Assembly: GCA_024400275.1 (NCBI GenBank)
Contig: JAKSMY010000056.1
Location: forward strand, 1-10,214
Direction of reading: 5' to 3'
From: Paludibacteraceae bacterium
Lineage (GTDB): Bacteria > Bacteroidota > Bacteroidia > Bacteroidales > Paludibacteraceae
Length of the DNA stretch: 10,214 nucleotides
Shown: positions 1 through 5,959 of the stretch, piece by piece
Numbering within the stretch: position 1 is the first letter of the stretch
Layout of the letters: each line of letters starts with the position of its first letter
Notes under the pieces: model-generated
What the model was told of the DNA's origin: nothing
Databases searched by the model: none
Seen by the model: the letters and a program-made list of their open reading frames with translations, nothing else
Program-made: the position numbers and the translations under genes

Positions 1-218
1 CTTTCCAAGATGGTAATGGTCGAGTTGGGCGATTGATTTTGTTTAAAGAGTGTCTCGCTAATGGCATAGTACCCTTTATTATCACGGAGGAACTGAAGAT
101 GTTCTACTATCGCGGTTTGCAGAATTGGCCTGCAACACAAGGATATTTGCGGGACACTTGCCTCACAGCGCAAGACAACTATGCTGCTTTGCTTGACCGC
201 CTACGAATCAAACATTAA
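1..218 (+). CDS. Fic-domain protein, C-terminal fragment
   Basis: Reading from base 3 the frame gives FQDGNGRVGR. This is the core of the Fic motif HPFxDGNGRxxR; the codon cut at the window edge ends in CT, as a proline codon would. Fic enzymes usually transfer AMP (or another nucleotide or phosphate moiety) to a hydroxyl side chain of a target protein. The motif Asp-Gly-Asn-Gly-Arg binds the nucleotide phosphates and Mg. After the motif come about 60 residues, mostly predicted helix, ending in TAA at 216-218; this is a normal distance from motif to C-terminus for a Fic protein. The N-terminus, any inhibitory helix and the catalytic His lie outside the window, so neither activity nor subtype (standalone, HTH-fused, toxin-like) can be decided. 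It converges on the minus-strand DUF2752 gene with a gap of 25 bases. Confidence 0.85.
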   Translation, partial: FQDGNGRVGRLILFKECLANGIVPFIITEELKMFYYRGLQNWPATQGYLRDTCLTAQDNYAALLDRLRIKH

Positions 219-241
219 AATGTTAATAAAATAGCATTTTT
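217..241. terminator. Weak AT-rich hairpin between convergent genes
   Basis: AAAATG (217-222) can pair with CATTTT (235-240), followed by T on the plus strand. It lies between the convergent fic and DUF2752 stop codons and overlaps the fic stop. The stem is short and AT-rich, so this is a tentative call made mainly from position. Confidence 0.3.
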
Positions 242-243
242 CC

Positions 244-528
244 TCAAAATAGTTGTCTATTCTGATAAAAGAAATTGCATATTAGTGCCATAAGAACAAT
301 TGACCATAGAATAGATATTGAACGATGATGGAGATGCCGTTGCTTAATGAATATACAAATCGTCCAGATGATTGCTATGCATAATGGAAAAAGTGGCGGA
401 AAAGCGGCAACACATCCCGGCAAATCTCCGTTACAAAGTGCTATAATGGACCGCTGGCACCCACACATCGGGCAACTGATTCCAAACACCGAACGGAAAA
501 AACAAGGAAAATGCAGCCACTTTTCCAC
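244..528 (-). CDS. DUF2752 family small membrane protein
   Basis: A 94-aa protein with the DUF2752 signature: CPMCGCQR at residues 19-26 (the family's CPxCGxxR), then a short GD-containing segment and P-L-F-P (residues 45-48) leading into a membrane helix (about 46-61). A second hydrophobic segment lies near 71-87. The family is widespread in Bacteroidota and its function is unknown; the CxxC pair could bind metal or be redox active, but that is inference. The start is a GTG at 526-528, six bases after the stop of the upstream CCC-motif gene; no ATG precedes it in this gap. The tight spacing suggests translational coupling. It is the last gene of the lipoprotein - CCC-motif - DUF2752 unit. 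Confidence 0.75.
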   Translation of the reverse strand: MEKWLHFPCFFRSVFGISCPMCGCQRSIIALCNGDLPGCVAAFPPLFPLCIAIIWTICIFIKQRHLHHRSISILWSIVLMALICNFFYQNRQLF

Positions 529-534
529 TGCTAC

Positions 535-849
535 TTAAAATAGATCAAAGAGTTCAAAGAGCGAGAAACTTGCTGCGCCAATGATGGCAACAAAGATAAC
601 GTAGTACAGGATATACAATGCACCAAAAACGATACCTAAAATAGAGGTAACTTTTCCTGCTTTCAGCATTCCATAACCCTGATACAGAGCAGGTTTTGCC
701 TCATAAGCAGCAAGACCTTTCTTTGCAAGTACTACACCAACAATACCACAGATGAAGCCTACAAAAAGGCAACCAAACAGCAGAGAACAAACTCCCAGCA
801 CCAGCGATGCAACGGCATAAGGTGCATTTTGATTGTTAATTTCTGACAT
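535..849 (-). CDS. CCC-motif membrane protein (DUF4190-like)
   Basis: A 104-aa protein with a short polar N-terminus (MSEINNQNAPYA) and two hydrophobic hairpin-like regions (about 11-43 and 66-98), separated by a polar loop with KKGLAAYEAKP. Cysteines at 21, 27 and 34 in the first membrane region match the pattern that gives Bacteroidota 'CCC motif membrane proteins' their name, and the repeat-like 'VLGxxSLxFG...GIVGxVLAxKG' layout resembles DUF4190. Function is unknown. In Bacteroidales such genes are often found beside DUF2752 genes, as here (6-base gap), so the two products may act together in the inner membrane. It starts at ATG 847-849, with AT-rich sequence and no Shine-Dalgarno upstream, 50 bases after the lipoprotein stop. 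Confidence 0.75.
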   Translation of the reverse strand: MSEINNQNAPYAVASLVLGVCSLLFGCLFVGFICGIVGVVLAKKGLAAYEAKPALYQGYGMLKAGKVTSILGIVFGALYILYYVIFVAIIGAASFSLFELFDLF

Positions 850-899
850 AATGTTTTAATTTTGAGATTAGTAATAATATTAAAATGATAATCATAGGA

Positions 900-1571
900 T
901 TACCAGATATCTTCTAATGCACTCGTAGCGGCATCTAATGCTTTCTCATACGCATCAACGGCATCATCCAAAGCATCTTCATAATCATCATAGATGCTAT
1001 TTCTGGACGATGTAGAAGGAGCACTGACATGCACTTCGTTGAGTTCCATTTTAGAAATTGAGATATTAACCGCCTTGTCGTAAATGGCTTTTTGTGCCTT
1101 ATAACTCTTATCGCCCAGAGAAGACCATCTGTCTTGTGCCAAAATATCTTCTTCATCACCATCGGAAGAGGTCAGGATACTTCTGATGGCATCATAATTG
1201 ATAGAGAGTTCTTTGTCCAACTCATTGTCATTGGCATCTAACAAAGAGACCGTAAAGTTACCCATTCCGGGTTCAAAATACGAGTAATCGCCTTTGGGGG
1301 CTACTTTGGGTTCGCGTCCGGGAACTTCTTCCCAATCTTGGTTGCTCTCCATAGAGAAGCGTACGCGAACATCCCATTTGTCATCCTTTTCATCGGTACA
1401 AACCAGCATAATCTTCACGGAGTCGGAAGATAGGCTCAATAGTGATTTGTGCTGACCTGACAAGCGAACGTCGTCTGCCGAAATCATTTTGCTCTCTTCC
1501 TCGTGTTTAGCACAGGAAGCGCAAAAAATCATGGTGCCCAACAGGGCAACTAAAATAGGTAATTTTTTCAT
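900..1571 (-). CDS. Predicted lipoprotein of unknown function
   Basis: A 223-aa protein starting MKKLPILVALLGTMIFCASC: a basic n-region, a hydrophobic core and a lipobox-like end (C-A-S-C) with the lipidated Cys most likely at residue 20. The next residues are acidic (KHEEESK), as in many Bacteroidota lipoproteins, and could favour surface export. Residues about 30-175 look like alternating beta strands with polar loops. The last 30 residues are a strongly acidic, Ala-rich predicted helix (YEDALDDAVDAYEKALDAA). I recognise no family. It is the first gene of a three-gene unit with the CCC-motif and DUF2752 genes, under a Bacteroidetes-type promoter about 75 bases upstream, so an envelope function shared with those two is plausible but inferred. 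Confidence 0.7.
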   Translation of the reverse strand: MKKLPILVALLGTMIFCASCAKHEEESKMISADDVRLSGQHKSLLSLSSDSVKIMLVCTDEKDDKWDVRVRFSMESNQDWEEVPGREPKVAPKGDYSYFEPGMGNFTVSLLDANDNELDKELSINYDAIRSILTSSDGDEEDILAQDRWSSLGDKSYKAQKAIYDKAVNISISKMELNEVHVSAPSTSSRNSIYDDYEDALDDAVDAYEKALDAATSALEDIW

Positions 1572-1646
1572 AATTGTTTATTTTTAGTTATTAGTATTGG
1601 TGCCTACTCTTTGCTGGATTTTCGGCTACCTCCGTGTTTGCGACTG

Positions 1647-1678
1647 CAAAGGTACAACTTTTTTTTGATATGGGTATG
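1647..1678 (-). promoter_or_regulatory. Bacteroidetes-type promoter of lipoprotein operon
   Basis: On the minus strand, positions 1654-1647 read TACCTTTG, a perfect TAnnTTTG -7 element, preceded by an A tract and GTTG. The -33 position, 19-20 bases upstream, lacks a clear TTG (it reads CATA), so an activator might be needed. Transcription would start near 1640, giving a leader of about 70 bases before the ATG at 1571. Confidence 0.65.
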
Positions 1679-1696
1679 GTCCTTTTTAGTCCTTTT
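1679..1696 (-). promoter_or_regulatory. Tandem GTCC box upstream of lipoprotein promoter
   Basis: The plus strand reads GTCCTTTTTAGTCCTTTT, two GTCC cores 10 bases apart (on the transcribed side AAAAGGACTAAAAAGGAC). It ends 24 bases from the -7 element, abutting the -33 position. The same box at the same spacing precedes the 201-aa gene (2603-2619). One-turn spacing and fixed placement suggest a protein-binding site; the cognate protein is unknown. Confidence 0.5.
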
Positions 1697-1880
1697 AGTA
1701 CTCAGAGGTGTAATTATAGATAAGAAGGTGTATAAATACCAATTTTTTCTCAAAATATTTGCATATCCCAAATTTTTGTTGTACTTTGCATTCGGAAACA
1801 CAATGTTGTGTGACACATGTTTGTGTGATACAATAGTGTGTTGTGGCTAATGTTAACAAAATGAGTGCGTTATAAATGGA

Positions 1881-1908
1881 ATAAGACAACAAAATCCTGT
1901 CGTCTTAT
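1881..1908 (-). terminator. Hairpin after the HTH-like gene
   Basis: Read on the minus strand, ATAAGACGAC (1908-1899) pairs over 10 bases with GTTGTCTTAT (1890-1881), with one G-U pair and an 8-base loop. The plus-strand transcript would have an A-C mismatch, so the hairpin fits the minus strand better. It starts 13 bases past the stop of the 201-aa gene. No good U tract follows the stem, so it may be a 3'-end stabilising hairpin instead of an intrinsic terminator. Confidence 0.45.
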
Positions 1909-1921
1909 AAAAAACTACCAC

Positions 1922-2527
1922 TCAGGGCAGGAGGGTGACACCGGTCAGTCCCGTTTTGCTGCCGGCTACGTACGATATGGCATTTTCGGTTGACGGTGGA
2001 CAATGCACAATGCACGATTGAACAAGGTTGTCCAAGTACATAGGTTGACCCTTGAAGAAATAACTACAAGTAAACCGGTCTCCAACTGCTAATTTGGCAT
2101 GTTCAGCCGTCACTACTTCAAAACAACTATCTCCTAAATATCTAAAAACAGCATGCCGATTGGGTAACCATGTAACAGCCACTTGCTGGCCTACTTGTAA
2201 ATCCGACGTGTGGATGCCTTCTCCCACAAACGAAGTGCTCTCAATATCACTCCGGAGCAGCAAATCTTGCAAATACGCCTCCCAATCTTGAAAACCCAAG
2301 AACTGCGCCAAGAGCGACAGAGTAGTGTGCCGAGCCGTATCGGCACCGTCAATATATCCCCACAGGCGTTTGAGCGTTGTTGGTGATATGTTCTCATGCA
2401 AACGCTCCCAAACGGCTCCGGCTAAAAATTCAAAGTCATACGGGGTGAGGATGCGACGGGAGATATTTTTCTCAATATCTAATCGCAATTGGAGAATTTC
2501 AGGGGCATTCTTGGTCATAATAGGCAT
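1922..2527 (-). CDS. HTH-like 'SPTTLKRLWGY' protein, putative DNA-binding regulator
   Basis: A 201-aa soluble protein. Residues about 12-90 are helical and contain ISPTTLKRLWGYID (47-60), followed by RHTTLSLLAQFLGFQDWEAYL (66-86). This arrangement recurs in many Bacteroidota proteins and resembles a Cro/XRE-like helix-turn-helix followed by a packing helix. Residues about 105-201 look like a small beta domain of unknown type (LQVGQQVAVTW ... VGDRFTCSYFFKGQPMYL), possibly a ligand or partner domain. DNA binding is inferred from helix pattern only. ATGs lie at 2525-2527 and 2516-2518; the first is given, the second would remove three residues. The gene has its own promoter near 2575, with a GTCC box matching that of the next operon downstream, and it follows the kinase gene in the same direction. 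Confidence 0.6.
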   Translation of the reverse strand: MPIMTKNAPEILQLRLDIEKNISRRILTPYDFEFLAGAVWERLHENISPTTLKRLWGYIDGADTARHTTLSLLAQFLGFQDWEAYLQDLLLRSDIESTSFVGEGIHTSDLQVGQQVAVTWLPNRHAVFRYLGDSCFEVVTAEHAKLAVGDRFTCSYFFKGQPMYLDNLVQSCIVHCPPSTENAISYVAGSKTGLTGVTLLP

Positions 2528-2570
2528 TTCTTATTTAATACATGTTCGGCTTCTCAGGGCTTAGCGAGTG

Positions 2571-2602
2571 CAAAGGTACTGCTTTTTCTCCATATACGCA
2601 AA
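2571..2602 (-). promoter_or_regulatory. Bacteroidetes-type promoter of HTH-like gene
   Basis: On the minus strand positions 2578-2571 read TACCTTTG (perfect TAnnTTTG), and TTTG lies at 2602-2599, giving a 20-base spacer. Transcription would start near 2563, leaving a leader of about 36 bases before the ATG at 2527. Confidence 0.7.
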
Positions 2603-2619
2603 GTCCTTTTTGGTCCTTT
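2603..2619 (-). promoter_or_regulatory. Tandem GTCC box upstream of HTH-like gene
   Basis: The plus strand reads GTCCTTTTTGGTCCTTT, with GTCC cores at 2603 and 2613. It directly abuts the -33 TTTG and lies 24 bases from the -7 element, exactly as the box at 1679-1696 does. The shared sequence and geometry point to co-regulation of the two promoters. Confidence 0.5.
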
Positions 2620-2623
2620 CGTC

Positions 2624-2709
2624 GGAGCAAACCTCGCGAAATGAATTTGCCGTGCAAATTAGGCGCTCGGTTGCTCCTCCTCTCCAATCCACAACGAGTT
2701 GTGTATTGG
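2624..2709. repeat. Nested inverted repeats between kinase and HTH-like genes
   Basis: Three inverted repeats lie in 86 bases: an outer pair GGAGCAAACC (2624-2633) with GGTTGCTCC (2669-2677), one bulge; inside it a perfect 7-bp pair AATTTGC (2644-2650) / GCAAATT (2654-2660) with a 3-base loop; and next to it CCAATCCACAA (2684-2694) / TTGTGTATTGG (2699-2709), 10 of 11 pairs, loop CGAG. They are downstream of the kinase stop and upstream of the next promoter. No U tract follows on the minus strand, so the role could be mRNA 3'-end structure, weak termination or protein binding. Confidence 0.5.
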
Positions 2710-2754
2710 TCTAACGCTTACGCTTTTTTCTTTTGAGCATGCTTCACTTTTTTT

Positions 2755-3825
2755 CTACTCCCGTTCTACCCCCGTTAAAAACTCGGAATAAGTAGTACCC
2801 AATTGTCCAGCCATAATAACGGCTGCATTCACAAAATCGGCTCGCAGAGCATTGTCCTCTATCGTGGCAGCCACCGAATCACGCACGAGGGCACAATGTT
2901 CATAAAAATAGGAAAGTGTGGTAGTATATTCTTGTAGCGAAGATGGAGGCTGAGAACAGATGAGTTGGTACTGTTGGTTGATGAGATCTTGCGCCCGCTG
3001 AACGACTTGTTCCCGCGGGTCGGGACGGAAGAATGCCAGGTAGCAGAAATAAGACGTCAGCAGCAAGAGGGCAGAACAGATGATAGAGAAGGGTATAATA
3101 ATGCGCGCACGCTGCTGCTTGCGAATGGCTGTTAAGACCTGCTCACACGACGGATAGCGACGATTCGGGTTCTCCTGCATACACCTATGCGCGATACGCG
3201 AATAAAAAGGTGCAATCAACAGCATGATTTTCCCCAACGCATAGATGTCTGAACGGATATCCGTTTGCATGGCTGTCATCTGCTCCGGAGCCATATAAGA
3301 CAATGTGCCGGCAGGTTGTTTGTAAGCATCAAAATCATCCGTATCGGACAACCCAAAATCAATCAATTTGAGTTGATGCCCGTTGCGCGTGATAAGGATA
3401 TTGCCGGGCTTGAGATCACGATGTACTACCTGATGAGCATGCATATAAGCCAACGCTTCCACTAACTGCTGCACTAAACGTTCACGTGTGGCACGGTTAG
3501 GATTGTCTGCCAAAAAATCAGCAAGGGTGATGCCGTCAATCCACTCCACGCGGATATAGTCACCCATCGTCTCGTTATGTCCATAATCTAAGGTGTGAAC
3601 GATAGACGGATGGTCTAATATCGCCCCCACAGCAAATTCTTTTTGAAGGCGTTGACGCTCCTGCTCGGTGCCATGTTTGATGGTCTTGAATACATACCAA
3701 CGACCATATTGCTGCGCTTTATAGAGACGGACAGAACCATGCTCTCTTAACAAAGAGAGTTGGCTAACTTCACCGGACCAGGTGGCAGGACCTGAAACTA
3801 ATATTTCGGAATTATCGGTGTCCAT
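2755..3825 (-). CDS. Membrane-anchored Ser/Thr protein kinase (Hanks type)
   Basis: A 356-aa protein with an N-terminal eukaryote-like kinase domain (about 22-238): ATP-binding Lys47 in YVFKTIK, a likely partner Glu63, catalytic loop HRDLKPGN at 135-142 (Asp137, Asn142), DFG at 156-158, APE at 179-181 and SDIYALG at 192-198. All catalytic residues are present and the Arg before the catalytic Asp (RD type) suggests control by activation-loop phosphorylation. The Gly-rich loop is degenerate (LLREHGSVRLYKA), and the C-lobe is short, with little between SDIYALG and the final RYPS helix. One membrane helix (about 241-266) separates this cytoplasmic kinase from a roughly 90-residue outer domain of predicted helices with no recognised family. 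It probably senses an envelope signal and phosphorylates cytoplasmic targets; the co-directional HTH-like gene is a candidate target by proximity only. Confidence 0.9.
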   Translation of the reverse strand: MDTDNSEILVSGPATWSGEVSQLSLLREHGSVRLYKAQQYGRWYVFKTIKHGTEQERQRLQKEFAVGAILDHPSIVHTLDYGHNETMGDYIRVEWIDGITLADFLADNPNRATRERLVQQLVEALAYMHAHQVVHRDLKPGNILITRNGHQLKLIDFGLSDTDDFDAYKQPAGTLSYMAPEQMTAMQTDIRSDIYALGKIMLLIAPFYSRIAHRCMQENPNRRYPSCEQVLTAIRKQQRARIIIPFSIICSALLLLTSYFCYLAFFRPDPREQVVQRAQDLINQQYQLICSQPPSSLQEYTTTLSYFYEHCALVRDSVAATIEDNALRADFVNAAVIMAGQLGTTYSEFLTGVERE

Positions 3826-3844
3826 ATTTATTCGTTTGTGAGTG

Positions 3845-3852
3845 CAAAGTTA
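3845..3852 (-). promoter_or_regulatory. -7 element of kinase promoter
   Basis: Minus-strand 3852-3845 reads TAACTTTG (TAnnTTTG), about 20 bases upstream of the kinase ATG at 3825. The -33 region (about 3872-3875) has only TTTC/TTC, so the promoter looks weaker than the opposing holA one, whose -33 element lies within its spacer. Confidence 0.5.
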
Positions 3853-3862
3853 TAAAAAAATT

Positions 3863-3892
3863 TTGATATATGAAAAAAAAGTTGTACTTTTG
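3863..3892 (+). promoter_or_regulatory. Bacteroidetes-type promoter of holA operon
   Basis: TTG at 3863-3865, a 19-base spacer, then TACTTTTG at 3885-3892 match the -33/-7 consensus well. Transcription would start near 3899, giving a short leader before the holA ATG at 3927. A TTGCA-GT-TGCAA inverted repeat (3890-3901) spans the expected start point. Confidence 0.7.
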
Positions 3893-3926
3893 CAGTTGCA
3901 AAGGGTTTTTTTGACTGCCCAACAGA

Positions 3927-4922
3927 ATGAAATATGAAGAATTGATACGCGAATTGCAGGCTGACCGTTATGCGCCGGTCATTTTGCTGTGTGGTGAAGA
4001 AGCGTATTATATTGACGAGGCAACTGCTTATATTGAGCAGCATGCACTTGACGAGATGGCGCGTGAGTTTGACCAAACGGTGGTTTATGGCAAAGACCTG
4101 CCGGGAGCCGACATTGCTCCTGTGGTGGGACAAGCACGCGGATTTGCGATGATGGGTGGGCGTAAGGTTATTATTGTTAAGGAGGCGCAGACGATTAAGA
4201 AATGGGACGCTTTGGCACTGTATATGGACAACCCCCAATCGACCACCGTATTAGTGTTGTGCTACAAATACGGCAATCCGGACAAGCGGCTCAATATATG
4301 GAAAAGTTTTGAGAAAAAGGGTGGCGTTATTATGCAGTCAGACCCGTTGCGCGATTATCAAGTGGCGGGCTGGATAGCCAATCAGGTAGATGTGGAACCC
4401 AAAGTAGCGCAATTATTAGCAGACTATTTGGGTAATGACCTCACCGCCATCGTCGGTGCGTTAAAGAAACTGAAGGACGGCTGTCCGGAGGGTGTGACAA
4501 AGATAGATGCCGACTTGGTGGAGCGCAATATAGGCATCAGCAAAGATTTCAATGTCTTTGAGTTGCAGAGTGCGCTTATCAAGGGCGATGTTTATAAGGC
4601 CAACCAGATAACCCATTATTTTGCTTCGTCCAAAGACCATCCGATGGTCAAGGAATTGGGTATCTTATTCGGCTTCTTCCAAAATCTGATGTTGTACCAT
4701 TATTTAGACGATAAGTCCGAACGTGCCGTAGCGTCCGCTTTGGGTATCAATCCGTTTTTTGTGAAAGATTATGCGGCGGCAGCCAAGCGGTACAATGCGA
4801 TGAAAACATTTCGTATTATCGGCTATTTCCGTGAAACGGATGCCCGGCTGAAGGGTATCAATAACCCCTCTGCCAAAGATGATGACCTGTGGAAAGAACT
4901 TATTTTCCGTATTTTGCATTAG
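3927..4922 (+). CDS. holA: DNA polymerase III subunit delta
   Basis: A 331-aa protein close to the usual HolA length (about 340). Delta is part of the clamp-loader complex and opens the sliding clamp ring at primed DNA. The N-terminal segment PVILLCGEEAYYIDEATAYI (residues 17-36) is the degenerate nucleotide-binding start of the family, equivalent to 'YLLxGxExyLxxxa' in other HolA proteins. It is followed by a strand with KVIIVKEAQ (about 78-86), the VLVLCYKYGNPDKR segment (about 107-120), and the helical C-terminal collar ending in a DDLWKELIFRIL helix. As expected for delta, a canonical Walker A is missing. ATG 3927 sits about 28 bases past the predicted transcription start. It leads a probable three-gene transcript with the lipid kinase and the C1 peptidase; no functional link between them is evident. 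Confidence 0.92.
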   Translation: MKYEELIRELQADRYAPVILLCGEEAYYIDEATAYIEQHALDEMAREFDQTVVYGKDLPGADIAPVVGQARGFAMMGGRKVIIVKEAQTIKKWDALALYMDNPQSTTVLVLCYKYGNPDKRLNIWKSFEKKGGVIMQSDPLRDYQVAGWIANQVDVEPKVAQLLADYLGNDLTAIVGALKKLKDGCPEGVTKIDADLVERNIGISKDFNVFELQSALIKGDVYKANQITHYFASSKDHPMVKELGILFGFFQNLMLYHYLDDKSERAVASALGINPFFVKDYAAAAKRYNAMKTFRIIGYFRETDARLKGINNPSAKDDDLWKELIFRILH

Positions 4923-4928
4923 CAAAAT

Positions 4929-4961
4929 AAATAGTACATTGTACATATCTAAATAGTACAT
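4929..4961. repeat. Direct repeat in holA - lipid kinase spacer
   Basis: AAATAGTACAT occurs at 4929-4939 and again at 4951-4961, 22 bases apart. GTACATTGTAC (4934-4944) between them is palindromic. The 42-base spacer is otherwise AT-rich. Possible operator or chance; no known site is recognised. Confidence 0.4.
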
Positions 4962-4964
4962 AAC

Positions 4965-5933
4965 ATGTTGTTAGGAATAATAATCAATCCCAAATCCGGT
5001 AAGCGTGCTATGCGCTTGCAGCGTATCTATTTATGGAAACTGCTGCGGGCTCGTCATCAGCCTTTTACGTATCGTGTGACGCGCTATGCCAATCACGCTT
5101 TGGAATTGGCTCGTGAATTGGTTGAGAAAGGCTATGACCAAATCCTTGTCTTAGGCGGAGATGGCACGGTGAGTGAAGCTATTAACGGTATTATGCGTTC
5201 TAATCTCACTCCGGAACAACGAAGCAAGGTGCAGTTTGGTATTATGCCACGTGGCACGGGCAATGATTTTGCACGTTTTTGGGGTTTAGACCGTCGTTTC
5301 AAACGCAGTCTGCAATTGTTCTTTGAGGGCAAGTCACAGCCTATTGACGTGGGCGATTTGACTTACTGGCGTAATGGGGTAGAGCACCACCGCTATTTCA
5401 TCAATTCCGTAGGATTTGGCATAGATTCCCTGACCAACGTATATGGTCAGCGATTGAAGTATTATATTGGTTCTCACCATATTAATTATCTATTCGGCTT
5501 GTTCTGGGCGTTGATTCAACTTCAATTAGAGAAGATGCATGTGTGGGTAGATGGCAAGGACTTTATTCAGGGCAAGATATTCCACCTTAATATAGCTAAC
5601 GGACCATATAACGGTGGTGGAATGAAGCAGAATGCTGATGCCGACCCACGTGACGGAGTCTTGCATGGTATGTTCGTGGAGAAACCAACGTTTAAGCAGA
5701 TGTGTCAGGGAATAAGCAAACTCTTTAATGGTGGGTTGTATCAGTTGCCTTTTGTACATCCTTTTGCCGGCAAGGACTTCGTTATTGAGACGAAGGAGCA
5801 CACGCAGTTTGAGGCTGACGGCATAACGATGGATATCATGGGCGATTTTGAGGTCCACTGCCACCATCACGCACTCTGTATGACCGTTCCGCAGTACTGT
5901 CAAGAAGGCAAAGAAATACACGATTTTGAATAA
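4965..5933 (+). CDS. Diacylglycerol kinase family lipid kinase
   Basis: A 322-aa protein with the diacylglycerol/sphingosine/YegS-type catalytic fold: NPKSG at residues 8-12, the nucleotide-binding GGDGT at 64-68 and PRGTGNDFAR at 95-104, followed by the beta-sandwich C-terminal part with NSVGFGID (about 147-154), NGPYNGGGM and the late FEADG. The family phosphorylates a lipid hydroxyl with ATP; in bacteria it recycles diacylglycerol into phosphatidic acid or acts on other lipids. Bacteroidales make sphingolipids, so a sphingoid substrate is possible and cannot be excluded from the sequence. It has no signal peptide and should act at the inner face of the membrane. It starts 42 bases after holA and ends 26 bases before the peptidase gene, consistent with one transcript. 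Confidence 0.88.
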   Translation: MLLGIIINPKSGKRAMRLQRIYLWKLLRARHQPFTYRVTRYANHALELARELVEKGYDQILVLGGDGTVSEAINGIMRSNLTPEQRSKVQFGIMPRGTGNDFARFWGLDRRFKRSLQLFFEGKSQPIDVGDLTYWRNGVEHHRYFINSVGFGIDSLTNVYGQRLKYYIGSHHINYLFGLFWALIQLQLEKMHVWVDGKDFIQGKIFHLNIANGPYNGGGMKQNADADPRDGVLHGMFVEKPTFKQMCQGISKLFNGGLYQLPFVHPFAGKDFVIETKEHTQFEADGITMDIMGDFEVHCHHHALCMTVPQYCQEGKEIHDFE

Positions 5934-5959
5934 TAAATCAATTACTAAATACTAATGAT

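Larger units (their letters stand above)
1572..1921. other. 350-base intergenic region between lipoprotein operon and HTH-like gene
   Basis: This stretch holds the 5' leader of the lipoprotein mRNA (1572 to about 1640), its minus-strand promoter (-7 at 1647-1654), a tandem GTCC box (1679-1696), an AT-rich segment (about 1700-1795), a cluster of short repeats (1797-1845; TTGTGTGAcACA at 1806-1817 and TTGTGTGAtACA at 1821-1832, 15 bases apart, with palindromic TGTGTGACACA) and a hairpin at 1881-1908 just past the stop of the 201-aa gene. No gene of normal size is supported. Confidence 0.7.

Noticed and set aside
1695..1892. 65-codon minus-strand ORF with several Cys
   Set aside because: It needs a TTG start inside the hairpin at 1881-1908, runs through AT-rich non-coding DNA and shows no signal, domain or promoter.
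2542..2736. 64-codon plus-strand ORF between kinase and HTH-like genes
   Set aside because: It lies over the minus-strand promoter, the GTCC box and the inverted repeats, has no promoter of its own and shows no recognisable protein pattern.
3828..4238. 136-codon minus-strand ORF over the start of holA
   Set aside because: It lies antisense to the well-supported holA gene and its promoter and contains no recognisable motif.
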